From IMG/VR virus record IMGVR_UViG_3300033141_002883, positions 1 to 21,302 of that record: a stretch of DNA of 21,302 bases, one strand, 5' to 3'. Origin of the DNA: a virus. How positions within the stretch are numbered: the first letter of the stretch is position 1; every line of letters begins with the position of its first letter. Positions 1 through 6,650 of the stretch are shown one piece after another. The notes under the pieces were generated by a model. It was not told where the DNA came from, did no database searches, and saw only the letters and a program-made list of their open reading frames with translations. The translations under genes and the position numbers were made by a program.

Positions 1-138
1 CTCACTGCACACAAGCCGCCAGATGCACAGGATATAGCATACAGGAAATTTACACCACGGTTCAGCGAAAGTCAAATAAAAAATTTAACTATTCCCTAAC
101 AATTTAGGCGAGGGGGCAATGAGGCGTATTTACAATGG

Positions 139-175
139 GATAAAGGGGCTAAAACCCCCTCTTAGTCCTTTTATC
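139..175 (+). promoter_or_regulatory. Dyad in the leader
   Basis: GATAAAGG at 139-146 can pair with CCTTTTATC at 167-175 with one bulged base, and inside it CTAA can pair with TTAG. An alternative inner hairpin is GGGG-CTAAAA-CCCC at 145-158. The two structures are mutually exclusive, which is a common layout for a regulatory leader, but it could also be an operator or the terminator of an upstream gene. Seen directly: the complementarity. The role is inference. Confidence 0.35.
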
Positions 176-195
176 AATAGAGAGCGCTCACAAGG

Positions 196-242
196 GGGCT
201 GGCGGCCCCTCGGAATGTCCGGGGGTCGCCGGCTCTATTTTA
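196..242 (+). terminator. Terminator-like hairpin just before the first gene
   Basis: GGGCTGGCGGCCCCT at 196-210 pairs along its full 15 bases (four G-U wobbles) with GGGGGTCGCCGGCTC at 221-235 around a 10-base loop, and the stem is followed by TATTTTA. It therefore looks like an intrinsic terminator. Its position about 20 bases ahead of the ATG at 261 is odd for a simple terminator on this strand: it either ends an upstream transcript with a promoter hidden in the stem, or serves as an attenuator or antitermination target for the early operon. Confidence 0.5.
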
Positions 243-260
243 TGTGGAGAGGGAGGGCAA

Positions 261-542
261 ATGATGTCAACGATAGATGAAGCCCGCCGAGAATGCGCCA
301 ATTATGTCAACGGCCAATGCCTTGGCGTTACGGTTTTCAACAGACAGTTTCGGCAACCGGGAGCTTGTAGTATACATAAGAAACGGTGTTCCTATTTTGA
401 AAAGTGCGTGAAACCGGGGCTTATTCGGAGCGAGCTGGAAAAACGAAGGCGGCAGGATGCCAGACTTCGCAATCGTACCCATTATTTTAATCGAGAGGCC
501 GCCCAGAATGGCCGTGAGCGGGCGGCTTCCACATTGACGTAG
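261..542 (+). CDS. Small cysteine-rich phage protein
   Basis: A 93-residue basic protein with five cysteines at about residues 12, 20, 36, 43 and 49, in the arrangement ECANY...GQCLG...ACSIHKKRCSYFEKC. This pattern recalls small phage proteins of unknown function that carry CANY..GxCLG and CxYFExCV signatures, and it probably binds a metal ion (inference). The C-terminal half is Arg-rich and without structure cues. Two start codons stand in tandem (261 and 264); both are served by the GAGGGAGGG element just upstream. The stop codon is directly followed by the start of the next gene, so the two are translationally linked. I cannot give a function. Confidence 0.7.
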   Translation: MMSTIDEARRECANYVNGQCLGVTVFNRQFRQPGACSIHKKRCSYFEKCVKPGLIRSELEKRRRQDARLRNRTHYFNREAAQNGRERAASTLT

Positions 543-890
543 GTGAAGACCTTGAACAGAGGCGGACTTGATACAGGCGAATTATGGCGGTTTTTGGAAT
601 CGCATTGCCAGGGACGGGCAAATGCGATGAAAACGAGAGAACTCGCAAGACGACTAAATGCTACTTGGCGGGCGGTAATGGACGCCAAGCACGAGCTGGT
701 AGTCAGGCACAAGAAACCCATCGCCGCCGCCAAGGAGCCGCCCTACGGCCTGTTCATACCGGCCACATCGGAGGAAAAACAGAGATACATCGCTTCCTTG
801 CAGGCAACCCTCCGGGAAACCTATCAACTGCTGAAAAACTTTTCAGCGATAAATGTGGAAGAATTGATTAAACAGGGGGTGCTCTGGTGA
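543..890 (+). CDS. Winged-helix-like DNA-binding protein (unknown role)
   Basis: A 115-residue protein starting with GTG immediately after the previous stop. Residues about 10-75 look like a helix-turn-helix/winged-helix unit: a first helix (TGELWRFLESH), a HTH (MKTRELARRLNATWRAVMDAKHEL), then a basic strand-turn (RHKKPIAAAKEPPYGLFIPA) as a wing. The tail (SEEKQRYIASLQATLRETYQLLKN) is a helix. Similar small winged-helix proteins occur in phage replication or early regulatory modules; that comparison comes from overall pattern, not a search. The gene overlaps the next by four bases (GTGA). A regulator of early genes or a replication accessory are both possible. Confidence 0.6.
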   Translation: MKTLNRGGLDTGELWRFLESHCQGRANAMKTRELARRLNATWRAVMDAKHELVVRHKKPIAAAKEPPYGLFIPATSEEKQRYIASLQATLRETYQLLKNFSAINVEELIKQGVLW

Positions 891-1057
891 AATATGAAGT
901 CAGCTTTGAACTCTTGATTGCTGACGATACAGCTTTGGATTCACAACAAATTTATGATGAAGTCCTGACCCGCTTGCGGCAGGCCTTCAGGGATGATTGG
1001 GATATGCATTTCAACGGCATTATCGAAATGGGGGAGGTAGAGGTTGCAAAGCGCTAA
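887..1057 (+). CDS. Small acidic hypothetical protein
   Basis: A 56-residue acidic protein (MKYEVSFELLIADDTALD...) whose GTG start overlaps the preceding stop by four bases, with a GGGGG Shine-Dalgarno element about eight bases upstream. The sequence alternates hydrophobic strands with one central helix (SQQIYDEVLTRLRQAFRDDW), which would fit a compact alpha-beta fold. No known family is recognised. The overlaps with both neighbours support it as a real gene of the early operon even though it is short. Confidence 0.55.
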   Translation: MKYEVSFELLIADDTALDSQQIYDEVLTRLRQAFRDDWDMHFNGIIEMGEVEVAKR

Positions 1058-1217
1058 AGCCAAGCCCTGCTTTGTCCCCGCTTACGAGTGGATTTGCCCG
1101 ACCTGTAAGGAGGTCAATGAAATTTACTCGGATTCTCTGATATATGGCGAGCAAGATGAAGAATGTGAGGGCTGCGGAGTTGTTATCACTGTTGACTTTG
1201 GGGAGGGATATGAATGA
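1044..1217 (+). CDS. Small zinc-ribbon protein
   Basis: A 57-residue protein reading from a TTG at 1044, preceded by GGGGGAGGTAG as ribosome binding site. It has two cysteine pairs, WICPTCKE and EECEGCGV, separated by 22 residues, the hallmark of a zinc ribbon. The start lies inside the end of the previous gene (14 bases overlap) and its stop overlaps the ATG of the next gene (ATGA), so it belongs to the same transcript. Such zinc ribbons in phages often bind nucleic acid or a host protein, but no specific role can be read here. Confidence 0.55.
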   Translation: MQSAKAKPCFVPAYEWICPTCKEVNEIYSDSLIYGEQDEECEGCGVVITVDFGEGYE

Positions 1218-1462
1218 GGCCGGAATTTGATACTCTTGATATGTCCAGACAATATCTACTGAAAGGCAAAAGTCCTTACGAAAAGGAGAATGTGGATAAC
1301 TTTAGAAAGGAGGTTGCCAACGGGAGAAAAAAGATAAAGCGGTCTGCATTTCACGGGGGCGGCGGTGCCGGATGGGTAGGTGTAGATACGCTTACCAGGA
1401 TGGGTTGCCTCATCGCCGCCCTTTACCTTCTGTGTCATCTTATTTGGTGGGCATTACGATGA
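1214..1462 (+). CDS. Small protein with one C-terminal membrane segment
   Basis: An 82-residue protein. The first 50 residues are hydrophilic and basic (KEVANGRKKIKRS), followed by a glycine-rich linker (HGGGGAGWVGV) and a hydrophobic stretch from about residue 62 to 81 (RMGCLIAALYLLCHLIWWAL) that reads as a single transmembrane helix. That would give a tail-anchored protein with a cytoplasmic N-terminus (inference). ATGA overlaps join it to the genes on both sides. No family is recognised. Confidence 0.55.
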   Translation: MRPEFDTLDMSRQYLLKGKSPYEKENVDNFRKEVANGRKKIKRSAFHGGGGAGWVGVDTLTRMGCLIAALYLLCHLIWWALR

Positions 1463-1995
1463 CAGATGACCCGATTAAGAAAGAGCTGGCCTTGCTTCAG
1501 GAGCGTATCCTCTGGGAGCAGGAGTCCAAGACGGGGACGCCACAGAAAAAAACCGAGTTCCACATCACGAAAAAGGAAGAGGCCGAGTGGCTGGTCGGAA
1601 AGTTAACCGCCCTCGACGCAAAGGAAGAAATCCTTGAACGGCAGTATAACGCAATGAAGCGTGAAATCGAGAACGACAGGAGATTTTTCGAGTGGCGTTT
1701 CGGGCGGGAACTCCAAGAATGGGTGAGCCGAAACTTGCCGCCGAAAAAGAAGTCCATAAAGCTGCTGACCGGCACCGTCGGCTTCAGAACTCGACCTCCG
1801 AGGTTGGAGGTTGTAGATGAGAATGTGGCGCTTGAATGGGCAAAGCAACACGCCCCCGATGTGGTTGAAATAATAACAACGGAACGCATCTTAAGGGTGC
1901 CTCTTAAGGAGCACTTTGAAAAGGCGGGCGAAGTGCCGCCCGGTTGCGCCCTTTCAGCCGAAGAGGAGAGGTTTTTTGTGAAGGGAGGTAAGTAA
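1459..1995 (+). CDS. gam: Gam-like host-nuclease inhibitor
   Basis: A 178-residue protein matching the Mu Gam-like family, which binds ends of double-stranded DNA and shields them from host exonucleases such as RecBCD. Typical parts are visible: an N-terminal helical region with long coiled-coil character (LDAKEEILERQYNAMKREIE, about residues 55-74), then KSIKLLTGTVGFRTRPPRLE, EWAKQHAPDVVEI and the C-terminal GEVPPGCALSAEEERFFVK segment. An upstream in-frame start at 1372 exists but lies deep inside the preceding gene; the ATG at 1459 forms the usual ATGA overlap and is preferred. It is followed by a recombinase, the expected partner. Family assignment is from conserved motifs seen by eye. 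Confidence 0.85.
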   Translation: MTDDPIKKELALLQERILWEQESKTGTPQKKTEFHITKKEEAEWLVGKLTALDAKEEILERQYNAMKREIENDRRFFEWRFGRELQEWVSRNLPPKKKSIKLLTGTVGFRTRPPRLEVVDENVALEWAKQHAPDVVEIITTERILRVPLKEHFEKAGEVPPGCALSAEEERFFVKGGK

Positions 1996-2756
1996 TGGAT
2001 GACAGGGTAAAACTGTGGTGCGAAATGGCCGTTGACGTTCCTGATGCATTCACGAAAACCATTGACAAGGGCGGCTATGAACTCACCGACATCAGCCCCG
2101 CGTATGACTGGCAACTGCTCACGCGGCTGTGTGGCCCGGCAGGCTCAGCGGATACTTGGGGCTTCGATTATGACACAAATGACCTCGAAGTTCGCAAAAT
2201 CGAGGGCAAAAATCGCTACATTGCCGTCATAAAGAAGCTCCGTTGCTGGCTAAATTATGACGGAAAACGGTACGAATTGAGCTTGCCCGGCGGCTCTGAA
2301 AACTCCGACCCCGGCGACGCCCTAAAGGGTGCAATCACAAGTGCTTTCAGCAAATTCGTAGCACACTTCGGGCGGGGTTTCGAGATATACTCGGGGCAAA
2401 CATCGAATCAAAAACCGTCAACAAATCGCACGACATCGAGTCAAAATGTGAAAACTTTTGGAACCGATGGTGAAAAAAAGCGAAAAAATTTTGCGCCGCA
2501 GGGTGAAAAAAACCGTACCGCTAGCGCGCCAAATACGTGGCCGCCTGTGCCTCCGAAATGGGGCGAATGGAGGGACGAGCCACCCTTTAAGTCGGGGCCA
2601 AATGCGGGCGTCCCGTGGAGCGAAATGAGCAATGAGACCCTGCAGCATTACATCGATTCGCCGAACTCAAAGCTCTCGTGGAGGCATCGGGCGCACTGGG
2701 AGCTTGAATATCGAAAATCGCATCCGGTTATAACTTCTGATGATATACCGTTTTAA
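1995..2756 (+). CDS. Rad52/Erf-type single-strand annealing protein
   Basis: A 253-residue protein whose N-terminal 130 residues look like the Rad52/DdrA-like annealing fold used by phages: DISPAYDWQLLTRLCGPAG followed by WGFDY (33-59), a beta-rich stretch, then SDPGDALKGAITSAFSKF (104-121), the helix with the G/T-DALK signature. The middle (135-185) is low-complexity and basic, probably a flexible linker. Residues about 195-245 form a Trp-rich region (PPFKSGPNAGVPWSEMS...), and the chain ends in SDDIPF, nearly the tip of bacterial SSB (DDDIPF). Placement right after Gam supports a role in recombination. The start at 1995 overlaps the previous stop (TAATG) with GGAGG upstream. Erf and Sak classes are alternatives to Rad52. 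Confidence 0.7.
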   Translation: MDDRVKLWCEMAVDVPDAFTKTIDKGGYELTDISPAYDWQLLTRLCGPAGSADTWGFDYDTNDLEVRKIEGKNRYIAVIKKLRCWLNYDGKRYELSLPGGSENSDPGDALKGAITSAFSKFVAHFGRGFEIYSGQTSNQKPSTNRTTSSQNVKTFGTDGEKKRKNFAPQGEKNRTASAPNTWPPVPPKWGEWRDEPPFKSGPNAGVPWSEMSNETLQHYIDSPNSKLSWRHRAHWELEYRKSHPVITSDDIPF

Positions 2757-2797
2757 GGGGATACCAATGTATGTAATCTGGATAACAAGAGAGGGGG

Positions 2798-3517
2798 ATG
2801 GAGGTGTCGAAAAATAGCGTAGTAAAATACACACACCTCGATGCATCGGACTTCCTTTCTGATGCCGATTTTCAGTCCTACAATGCCGAAGAGCGCGGCG
2901 TCTATTGCACCATAATTTTTTACCTGTACTGCAACAAGGGAAAGGCGGAACTCGATACCCTCCGGATGCTCACAAACTGTCGCAATTTTGAAAAAGTTTG
3001 GAGCAAGGTCGGAAAAAAATTCGTCAAACGCACACAGCGACTTCAGGGCAAAAATCGTTGCGTCATCTCACATAAACGCGTCATAAAAGAGTTAAAGAAA
3101 GCGACAGCGGCGATGCAAACATATCGCAACAAAGGAATTAAGGGCGCAACGGCACGATGGCACAAGCATAATTCCAGCTATGCTTCAAGCAATCCTACAG
3201 CTATGCCTGAAGCAGATGCAGAAAAGAAAAGAAAAGAAAAGAAAGATATAAAGAGAGAAGAAGAGATAGCATCTCAGTATATCTTCCTTCTCGGGAAGAG
3301 AAATTCCAACAAGACCGAGACTGTCATCGCCGCTTTCAAGGAGCTTATTGAAAAGGACGGAAAAGACCCCGCCGATGTGCGCAGGGCGATAGAGACCTAC
3401 TACAAGCTCGGCGGCGTTATTGACGGGGCGGATGACATCGGCCTGCCTCGAAGGGTATGGGATTGCGCGAAGAAGTTGCGCCGCGACGATTCGGTGGGGA
3501 GGAGGTTCGCAGGATGA
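2798..3517 (+). CDS. DUF1376-like replication protein / helicase loader candidate
   Basis: A 239-residue protein. Residues about 10-110 match the pattern of DUF1376-type phage replication proteins: THLDASDFLSDADFQSYNAEERGVYC with a following helix (YLYCNKGKAELDTLRML) and KVGKKF. A highly charged Lys/Glu linker (about 140-155) is encoded by a homopurine tract with a GAAAA repeat. The C-terminal domain (about 160-239) is helical (TVIAAFKELIEKDGKDPADVRRAIE). Position directly before the DnaB-like helicase suggests an initiator or helicase-loading role (inference). The ATG follows GAGAGGGGG; the stop overlaps the helicase start by four bases. Confidence 0.6.
   Translation: MEVSKNSVVKYTHLDASDFLSDADFQSYNAEERGVYCTIIFYLYCNKGKAELDTLRMLTNCRNFEKVWSKVGKKFVKRTQRLQGKNRCVISHKRVIKELKKATAAMQTYRNKGIKGATARWHKHNSSYASSNPTAMPEADAEKKRKEKKDIKREEEIASQYIFLLGKRNSNKTETVIAAFKELIEKDGKDPADVRRAIETYYKLGGVIDGADDIGLPRRVWDCAKKLRRDDSVGRRFAG
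3221..3245 (+). repeat. GAAAA pentanucleotide repeat inside a coding region
   Basis: Four GAAAA units and a fifth GAAAG follow each other, within a longer homopurine stretch to about 3268. The unit length is not a multiple of three, so gain or loss of one unit would shift the frame of the DUF1376-like gene at its linker. Confidence 0.8.
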
Positions 3518-4845
3518 ACGAGCCGCCAAATGACCTGAACGCTGAAAGAGCCGTGCTTGGAAGCTGCCTCCTTGACAATCAGGCGGCCTATCTCGCACTT
3601 GAAAAGCTGACGGCTGATGATTTCTACTCATCTGCCAACCGCCGGATTTTTGAGGCCCTGAAATCTCTAATGCAAGATGCGGGTAAGGTGGACTTGGTTA
3701 CCATTCGCGAAGCGCTCAAGGGCGACATCGAGAAAATCGGCGGTGAGGATTACCTCGGCGAAGTTGCAGACTCAGTGCCGTCATCGGCGAATATTGAGCA
3801 GTATGCGGAAATCGTGAGGAATAAAAGCATCCTCAGGCAAATTATAGCACTTACCACAAAGGCGCGAGAGGCCGCCCTTGGCAATTACAAAAGCGAAAAA
3901 ATTTTGGCTCGGCTTACCTCGGCTCTGTTTCGGGTGGCGGAGAGGGGGGGCGGCAGAGTACTTAAGGCCTGCGATGTTGTCTCGGAAATCTTGAGAAAAC
4001 GAGAGTCTCGCGTTCCGGCGCTATCTACCGGCTTTTGGGGCTGGGACGAGGCAACGGGGGGTCTTGCAGAGGGGGATTATATTATTATTGCTGCAAGGCC
4101 CTCCATAGGCAAGACGGCCCTGACGCTTGCCGTTTTGGAGCATCTCGCAGAGGCCGGGGTGCCGAGCTTGCTGTTCAGCGTAGAGATGGACAGACAAACG
4201 CTTTTTGAACAAGTTGCCGCTTCAAAGGCGGGGCTTAATCATTTTCAATTTAGAAGACACTTTACAGAGGACGAGGAGGGCCGGTTTTACGAGCAACTCG
4301 GAATAATGGGCAACTGGCCGATTTACGTTGATAATGATTTTGATTTGACAGGGTTCAAATTTCGGCTTCGCGCAAGACAAGCCGTGATGCAGTATGGCGT
4401 CAAGGCGATTTTCGTCGACTATCTGCAACTGGTTAATGTGGATGACCCGAAAGGTAAGAGCGGAAATGAGCGGGCGCAGGAAATCTCAAGGAATCTCAAG
4501 GCGGCGGCGAGGGAATTGAGAGTGCCGGTTGTTTGCACCTGCCAGCTTAACCGAATGTCTGAACACAGAGAGGGCGATTTCTTCAGGCCCCGCTCATCGG
4601 AGTTAAGGGACTCCGGCTCCATTGAGCAGGACGCAGATGTCATCCTGTTACTCCACAGGCCGGAGCATCATCTGACAGCGCACAAGAAGGCGGTGCCTTC
4701 TGAATGGGTAAACAAGATGGAAGCTATCATCGCAAAACAGAGGCGAGGGCCGATAGGGAGTTTCTATTTGTATTTTGATAAAAACACGGTGAGCTTTCGG
4801 GATTGGACGGATACGGATGATTTAGCGGCGAGGGGTGTTGAATGA
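3514..4845 (+). CDS. dnaB: Replicative DNA helicase, DnaB family
   Basis: A 443-residue hexameric helicase that unwinds DNA ahead of the replication fork. The N-terminal domain (NDLNAERAVLGSCLLDN..., residues 5-100) is typical of DnaB. The RecA-like domain follows: Walker A ARPSIGKT (194-201), FSVEMD soon after, Walker B AIFVDYLQLV, CQLNR, the DSGSIEQDADVILLLHR segment and the arginine-finger-like KQRRGPIG. Length is close to the family norm (about 450). The frame can be extended upstream to 3457, but ATG at 3514 has GGGGAGGAGG upstream, overlaps the previous stop and gives the family's N-terminus. With the gene upstream it forms the replication module; no primase or polymerase is in view. 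Confidence 0.95.
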   Translation: MNEPPNDLNAERAVLGSCLLDNQAAYLALEKLTADDFYSSANRRIFEALKSLMQDAGKVDLVTIREALKGDIEKIGGEDYLGEVADSVPSSANIEQYAEIVRNKSILRQIIALTTKAREAALGNYKSEKILARLTSALFRVAERGGGRVLKACDVVSEILRKRESRVPALSTGFWGWDEATGGLAEGDYIIIAARPSIGKTALTLAVLEHLAEAGVPSLLFSVEMDRQTLFEQVAASKAGLNHFQFRRHFTEDEEGRFYEQLGIMGNWPIYVDNDFDLTGFKFRLRARQAVMQYGVKAIFVDYLQLVNVDDPKGKSGNERAQEISRNLKAAARELRVPVVCTCQLNRMSEHREGDFFRPRSSELRDSGSIEQDADVILLLHRPEHHLTAHKKAVPSEWVNKMEAIIAKQRRGPIGSFYLYFDKNTVSFRDWTDTDDLAARGVE

Positions 4846-5234
4846 AACGCAGGCGGAAAAAATCAGAGCGGACGAAGTTAAGGGATAGGTGCGATAAACT
4901 CTTCCGGCAGATTATTCTAGAGAGAGACGGAGATACCTGCCAGAGATGCGGGCGCTATGTCGAGGGCCGAAACGCCCACGTCGCCCATATCATACCGAGG
5001 AGCAGGACGAATTACTGGCTCCGGTGGACGCCTGATAACGCTCTCTTGATGTGCTATGCCTGCCATATCAACTGGTGGCACAAACACCCGCTTGAATCCG
5101 GCGAATGGTTCAGAAGGAAATATCGAAAACGACTCGAGCGGATAACCGAGCTTAATACATTACGCCCGATGGCGGCATGGGAAATGGAGGAAATTTATAA
5201 AAACATGAAGCGTGAATTGGGGGATGGGAAATGA
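4842..5234 (+). CDS. HNH endonuclease
   Basis: A 130-residue basic protein with a zinc-supported HNH (beta-beta-alpha-metal) fold: CQRCG (33-37), AHVAHIIPRS (45-54) supplying the catalytic His, N66 in the NALLMC segment, then CYACH (71-75) and H80. It would make nicks or double-strand breaks in DNA. Next to the helicase it resembles the Holliday-junction/recombination-linked HNH proteins of lambdoid phages (NinG-like position), but a terminase-associated HNH role is less likely as the packaging genes lie 9 kb away. ATGA overlaps join it with both neighbours. Confidence 0.8.
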   Translation: MKRRRKKSERTKLRDRCDKLFRQIILERDGDTCQRCGRYVEGRNAHVAHIIPRSRTNYWLRWTPDNALLMCYACHINWWHKHPLESGEWFRRKYRKRLERITELNTLRPMAAWEMEEIYKNMKRELGDGK

Positions 5235-5401
5235 AATATGCCAGTTACAAGGGAGACCATATCGTGCTCGTCCGCAAGGGCCAAATCATCGGCGCGCTCA
5301 TTTCCGCGGAGGAGCTTAAATTCCTCGAACAAATTAAAGCCATTGGCTGGAGCATTCATAGGGAGGAAAGAAAAAAGCGAAGGGGGGCGAAAAAATGCTG
5401 A
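5231..5401 (+). CDS. Small protein, weakly Phd/antitoxin-like
   Basis: A 56-residue protein (MKYASYKGDHIVLVRKGQII...). The pattern G-D-H-I-V-L-V-R-K-G-Q-I-I-G-A-L-I-S-A-E-E-L-K-F-L resembles the strand-turn-strand-helix core of Phd/YefM antitoxins (rGkp.avlvs.eey..l), followed by a basic tail (REERKKRRGAKK). It lacks the usual antitoxin length and no toxin gene lies beside it; the match is weak. It starts on an ATGA overlap with the HNH gene, with GGGGGATGGG upstream, and overlaps the next gene by seven bases, which supports translation. Confidence 0.5.
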   Translation: MKYASYKGDHIVLVRKGQIIGALISAEELKFLEQIKAIGWSIHREERKKRRGAKKC

Positions 5402-5592
5402 TTGCGCTGATAGTCGCGTGCCTTTATTGTCCATTGATTGCATTCCTTTACTGGCAAGCTGAAAAGGAAGCGGAATTATGGCATAAAAAGTGGTGTGAGG
5501 AGAAAGATGCCCAGGAAAGACTACATCACGAATTGATATTGACGCAAATCAGATTAGAAGATGCGGAGCGAAAATTAAACGGGAGGAAATAA
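5395..5592 (+). CDS. Membrane-anchored coiled-coil protein
   Basis: A 65-residue protein with an N-terminal hydrophobic segment (residues 2-20, LIALIVACLYCPLIAFLYW) acting as an uncleaved anchor, then a charged helical stretch (QAEKEAELWHKKWCEEKDAQ...) with heptad-like spacing up to the end. The layout is like an inner-membrane spanin (Rz-type) or a small membrane scaffold, but it stands among replication genes and no outer spanin or endolysin is nearby, so a lysis role is not supported. The start is preceded by AAGGGGGGC at a suitable distance and overlaps the end of the previous gene by seven bases. Confidence 0.55.
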   Translation: MLIALIVACLYCPLIAFLYWQAEKEAELWHKKWCEEKDAQERLHHELILTQIRLEDAERKLNGRK

Positions 5593-5593
5593 T

Positions 5594-6451
5594 TTGAAAG
5601 CCGTCTTTATAGCAGATTTGCACATAGGGAGTCATTACGCCCTGGCAAACCCGGACGATGTGCCGAGGTATGCGCCGGGCAAAAAGATACACAAGCGGTT
5701 GTTTGACCTTTGGCGGAAATGTATAGACAGCCCCTGGCACGCCCCCGACTTTCTCGTTCTGGACGGGGACATAATAGACGGCAAGGGCCGAAGGGCCGGG
5801 GGTGCAGAGCAGTGGACAACCGATTTCATTACGCAGGCCGAGGCCGCCATCGAATTGATAAGAATGTGGAAGGCAAAGAAAATTGTGGTTGTGAGGGGAA
5901 CAGATTATCACGTCAGCCCCGATTATTCTGGACTGTATGTCGAAGAATGGCTTGCCAGGAAAATAGGAGCGGAAGAGGTGTCCAATCAGGGACACATTCC
6001 CAAGGAGCGGAGAGACCACAGCGCGTGGGAAACGACCATCAATGTGGGCGGCGTGGTCATTCACATCGCCCACGCCATTGGCCTCAGCAGGGTTTTTCAC
6101 TATATGAGCACGCCGATAGCGAGAGCGATGCTGAATGCAAAGCTGAATGCGGCAATTCTCGCTGAAGATGAACGGCTAAAGAAGAAGATGAAAAAGATAC
6201 GCCCGCGAATTGTCATCAGGGCGCACGCGCATTACTACTGGATGTGCGATACATCGAATTCCACCGGAATTATTCTTCCGGCCTGGCAGGCCCGCACGCC
6301 ATATATGCTCAAGAAGGGAATCATCGGATACGGGCCAAAAATCGGATTCGTAGGTATAGAGTGTAAGGAGGGGGAGTTTAGAGTTGAAAAGAAAACGTGG
6401 GGAGTTGAAAGCGTCCAGCGGCCAAACTATCTCGTATTCAATGACAAATGA
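5594..6451 (+). CDS. Calcineurin-like metallophosphoesterase
   Basis: A 285-residue phosphoesterase of the binuclear metal fold. The metal motifs appear in order: DLH (residues 8-10), GD in VLDGDIID (58-59), a GNHD-like GTDYH (102-106), HIAH (157-160), and RAHAHYY (209-215) replacing the usual GHTH. Substrate could be a nucleotide, a cyclic nucleotide, DNA or a phosphoprotein; it cannot be told from sequence. Phage homologues of about this length, lacking a partner ATPase, are common next to replication genes. It starts with TTG, two bases after the previous stop, behind GGGAGGA. Asn of the GNHD motif is Thr here, which may lower activity. Confidence 0.8.
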   Translation: MKAVFIADLHIGSHYALANPDDVPRYAPGKKIHKRLFDLWRKCIDSPWHAPDFLVLDGDIIDGKGRRAGGAEQWTTDFITQAEAAIELIRMWKAKKIVVVRGTDYHVSPDYSGLYVEEWLARKIGAEEVSNQGHIPKERRDHSAWETTINVGGVVIHIAHAIGLSRVFHYMSTPIARAMLNAKLNAAILAEDERLKKKMKKIRPRIVIRAHAHYYWMCDTSNSTGIILPAWQARTPYMLKKGIIGYGPKIGFVGIECKEGEFRVEKKTWGVESVQRPNYLVFNDK

Positions 6452-6650
6452 AAAGTTGTTGCTTGTGCCGGAGCTTGAGGAGCTTGCGAAGAAGCCGGAA
6501 AATATTGAGCGAAGATTTCTGACGCCGGAGCAGCGCAGGCAGGTGGCCTATTATGTCAATGTGAAAAAGCTAAAGGTCGGAATCGTTGCAAAGCATTTCG
6601 GCGTTAGCAGGCGAGCGGTTTATGCAATAGCGCAGGAGGCGAGGGAATGA
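6384..6650 (+). CDS. Small helix-turn-helix protein
   Basis: An 88-residue protein ending in a clear helix-turn-helix: LKVGIVAKHFGVSRRAVYAIA (about residues 63-83), like sigma-region-4 or transposase-type recognition helices; the preceding part (LTPEQRRQVAYYVNVKK) adds a helix. The TTG at 6384 has the best ribosome binding site (AGGAGGGGG) but overlaps the phosphoesterase by 68 bases; an ATG at 6441 would give 69 residues with no good site. I chose TTG, with doubt. It probably binds DNA as a regulator. Its stop overlaps the next start (ATGA). Confidence 0.6.
   Translation: MKRKRGELKASSGQTISYSMTNEKLLLVPELEELAKKPENIERRFLTPEQRRQVAYYVNVKKLKVGIVAKHFGVSRRAVYAIAQEARE

Larger units (their letters stand above)
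1..260. other. Leader region without a convincing gene
   Basis: This 260-base stretch precedes the first well-supported gene. Positions 71-106 are strongly AT-rich, while 139-242 hold two stable hairpins described separately. I could not find a -35/-10 pair at good spacing; a TACAAT hexamer at 131-136 resembles a -10 box but has no matching -35 element. Nothing in it resembles a tRNA, an attachment site or a known origin. The most likely role, by inference, is the 5' leader of the early operon. Confidence 0.5.
119..280 (+). other. Possible leader ORF (53 codons), doubtful
   Basis: An ATG at 119 follows a good Shine-Dalgarno sequence (GAGGGGG) at a 2-3 base spacing and opens a 53-codon frame ending in TGA at 278-280, overlapping the next gene by 20 bases. 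The frame runs through both hairpins. The predicted peptide is basic and rich in Gly, Arg and Pro (MRRIYNGIKGLKPPLSPF...), with no recognisable domain. The strong RNA structure argues that the composition is set by the RNA rather than a protein. If it is translated, ribosome position could control the terminator-like hairpin at 196-242, as in attenuation. This is inference only. Confidence 0.2.

Noticed and set aside
584-871. 95-codon + frame inside the winged-helix gene
   Set aside because: Alternative frame of a gene with a better start, domain pattern and linked neighbours.
1372-1458. N-terminal extension of the Gam-like protein
   Set aside because: The extra 29 residues lie in another frame of the membrane-protein gene and do not fit the family; ATG at 1459 has the ATGA overlap.
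2767-2817. Sixteen-codon frame (MYVIWITREGDGGVEK)
   Set aside because: Too short and with only a weak AAGGGG ribosome binding site; it overlaps the next gene's start, so it may at most couple translation.
5549-6100. 183-codon - strand frame opposite the phosphoesterase
   Set aside because: No domain, opposite a gene with all metal-binding motifs in order.
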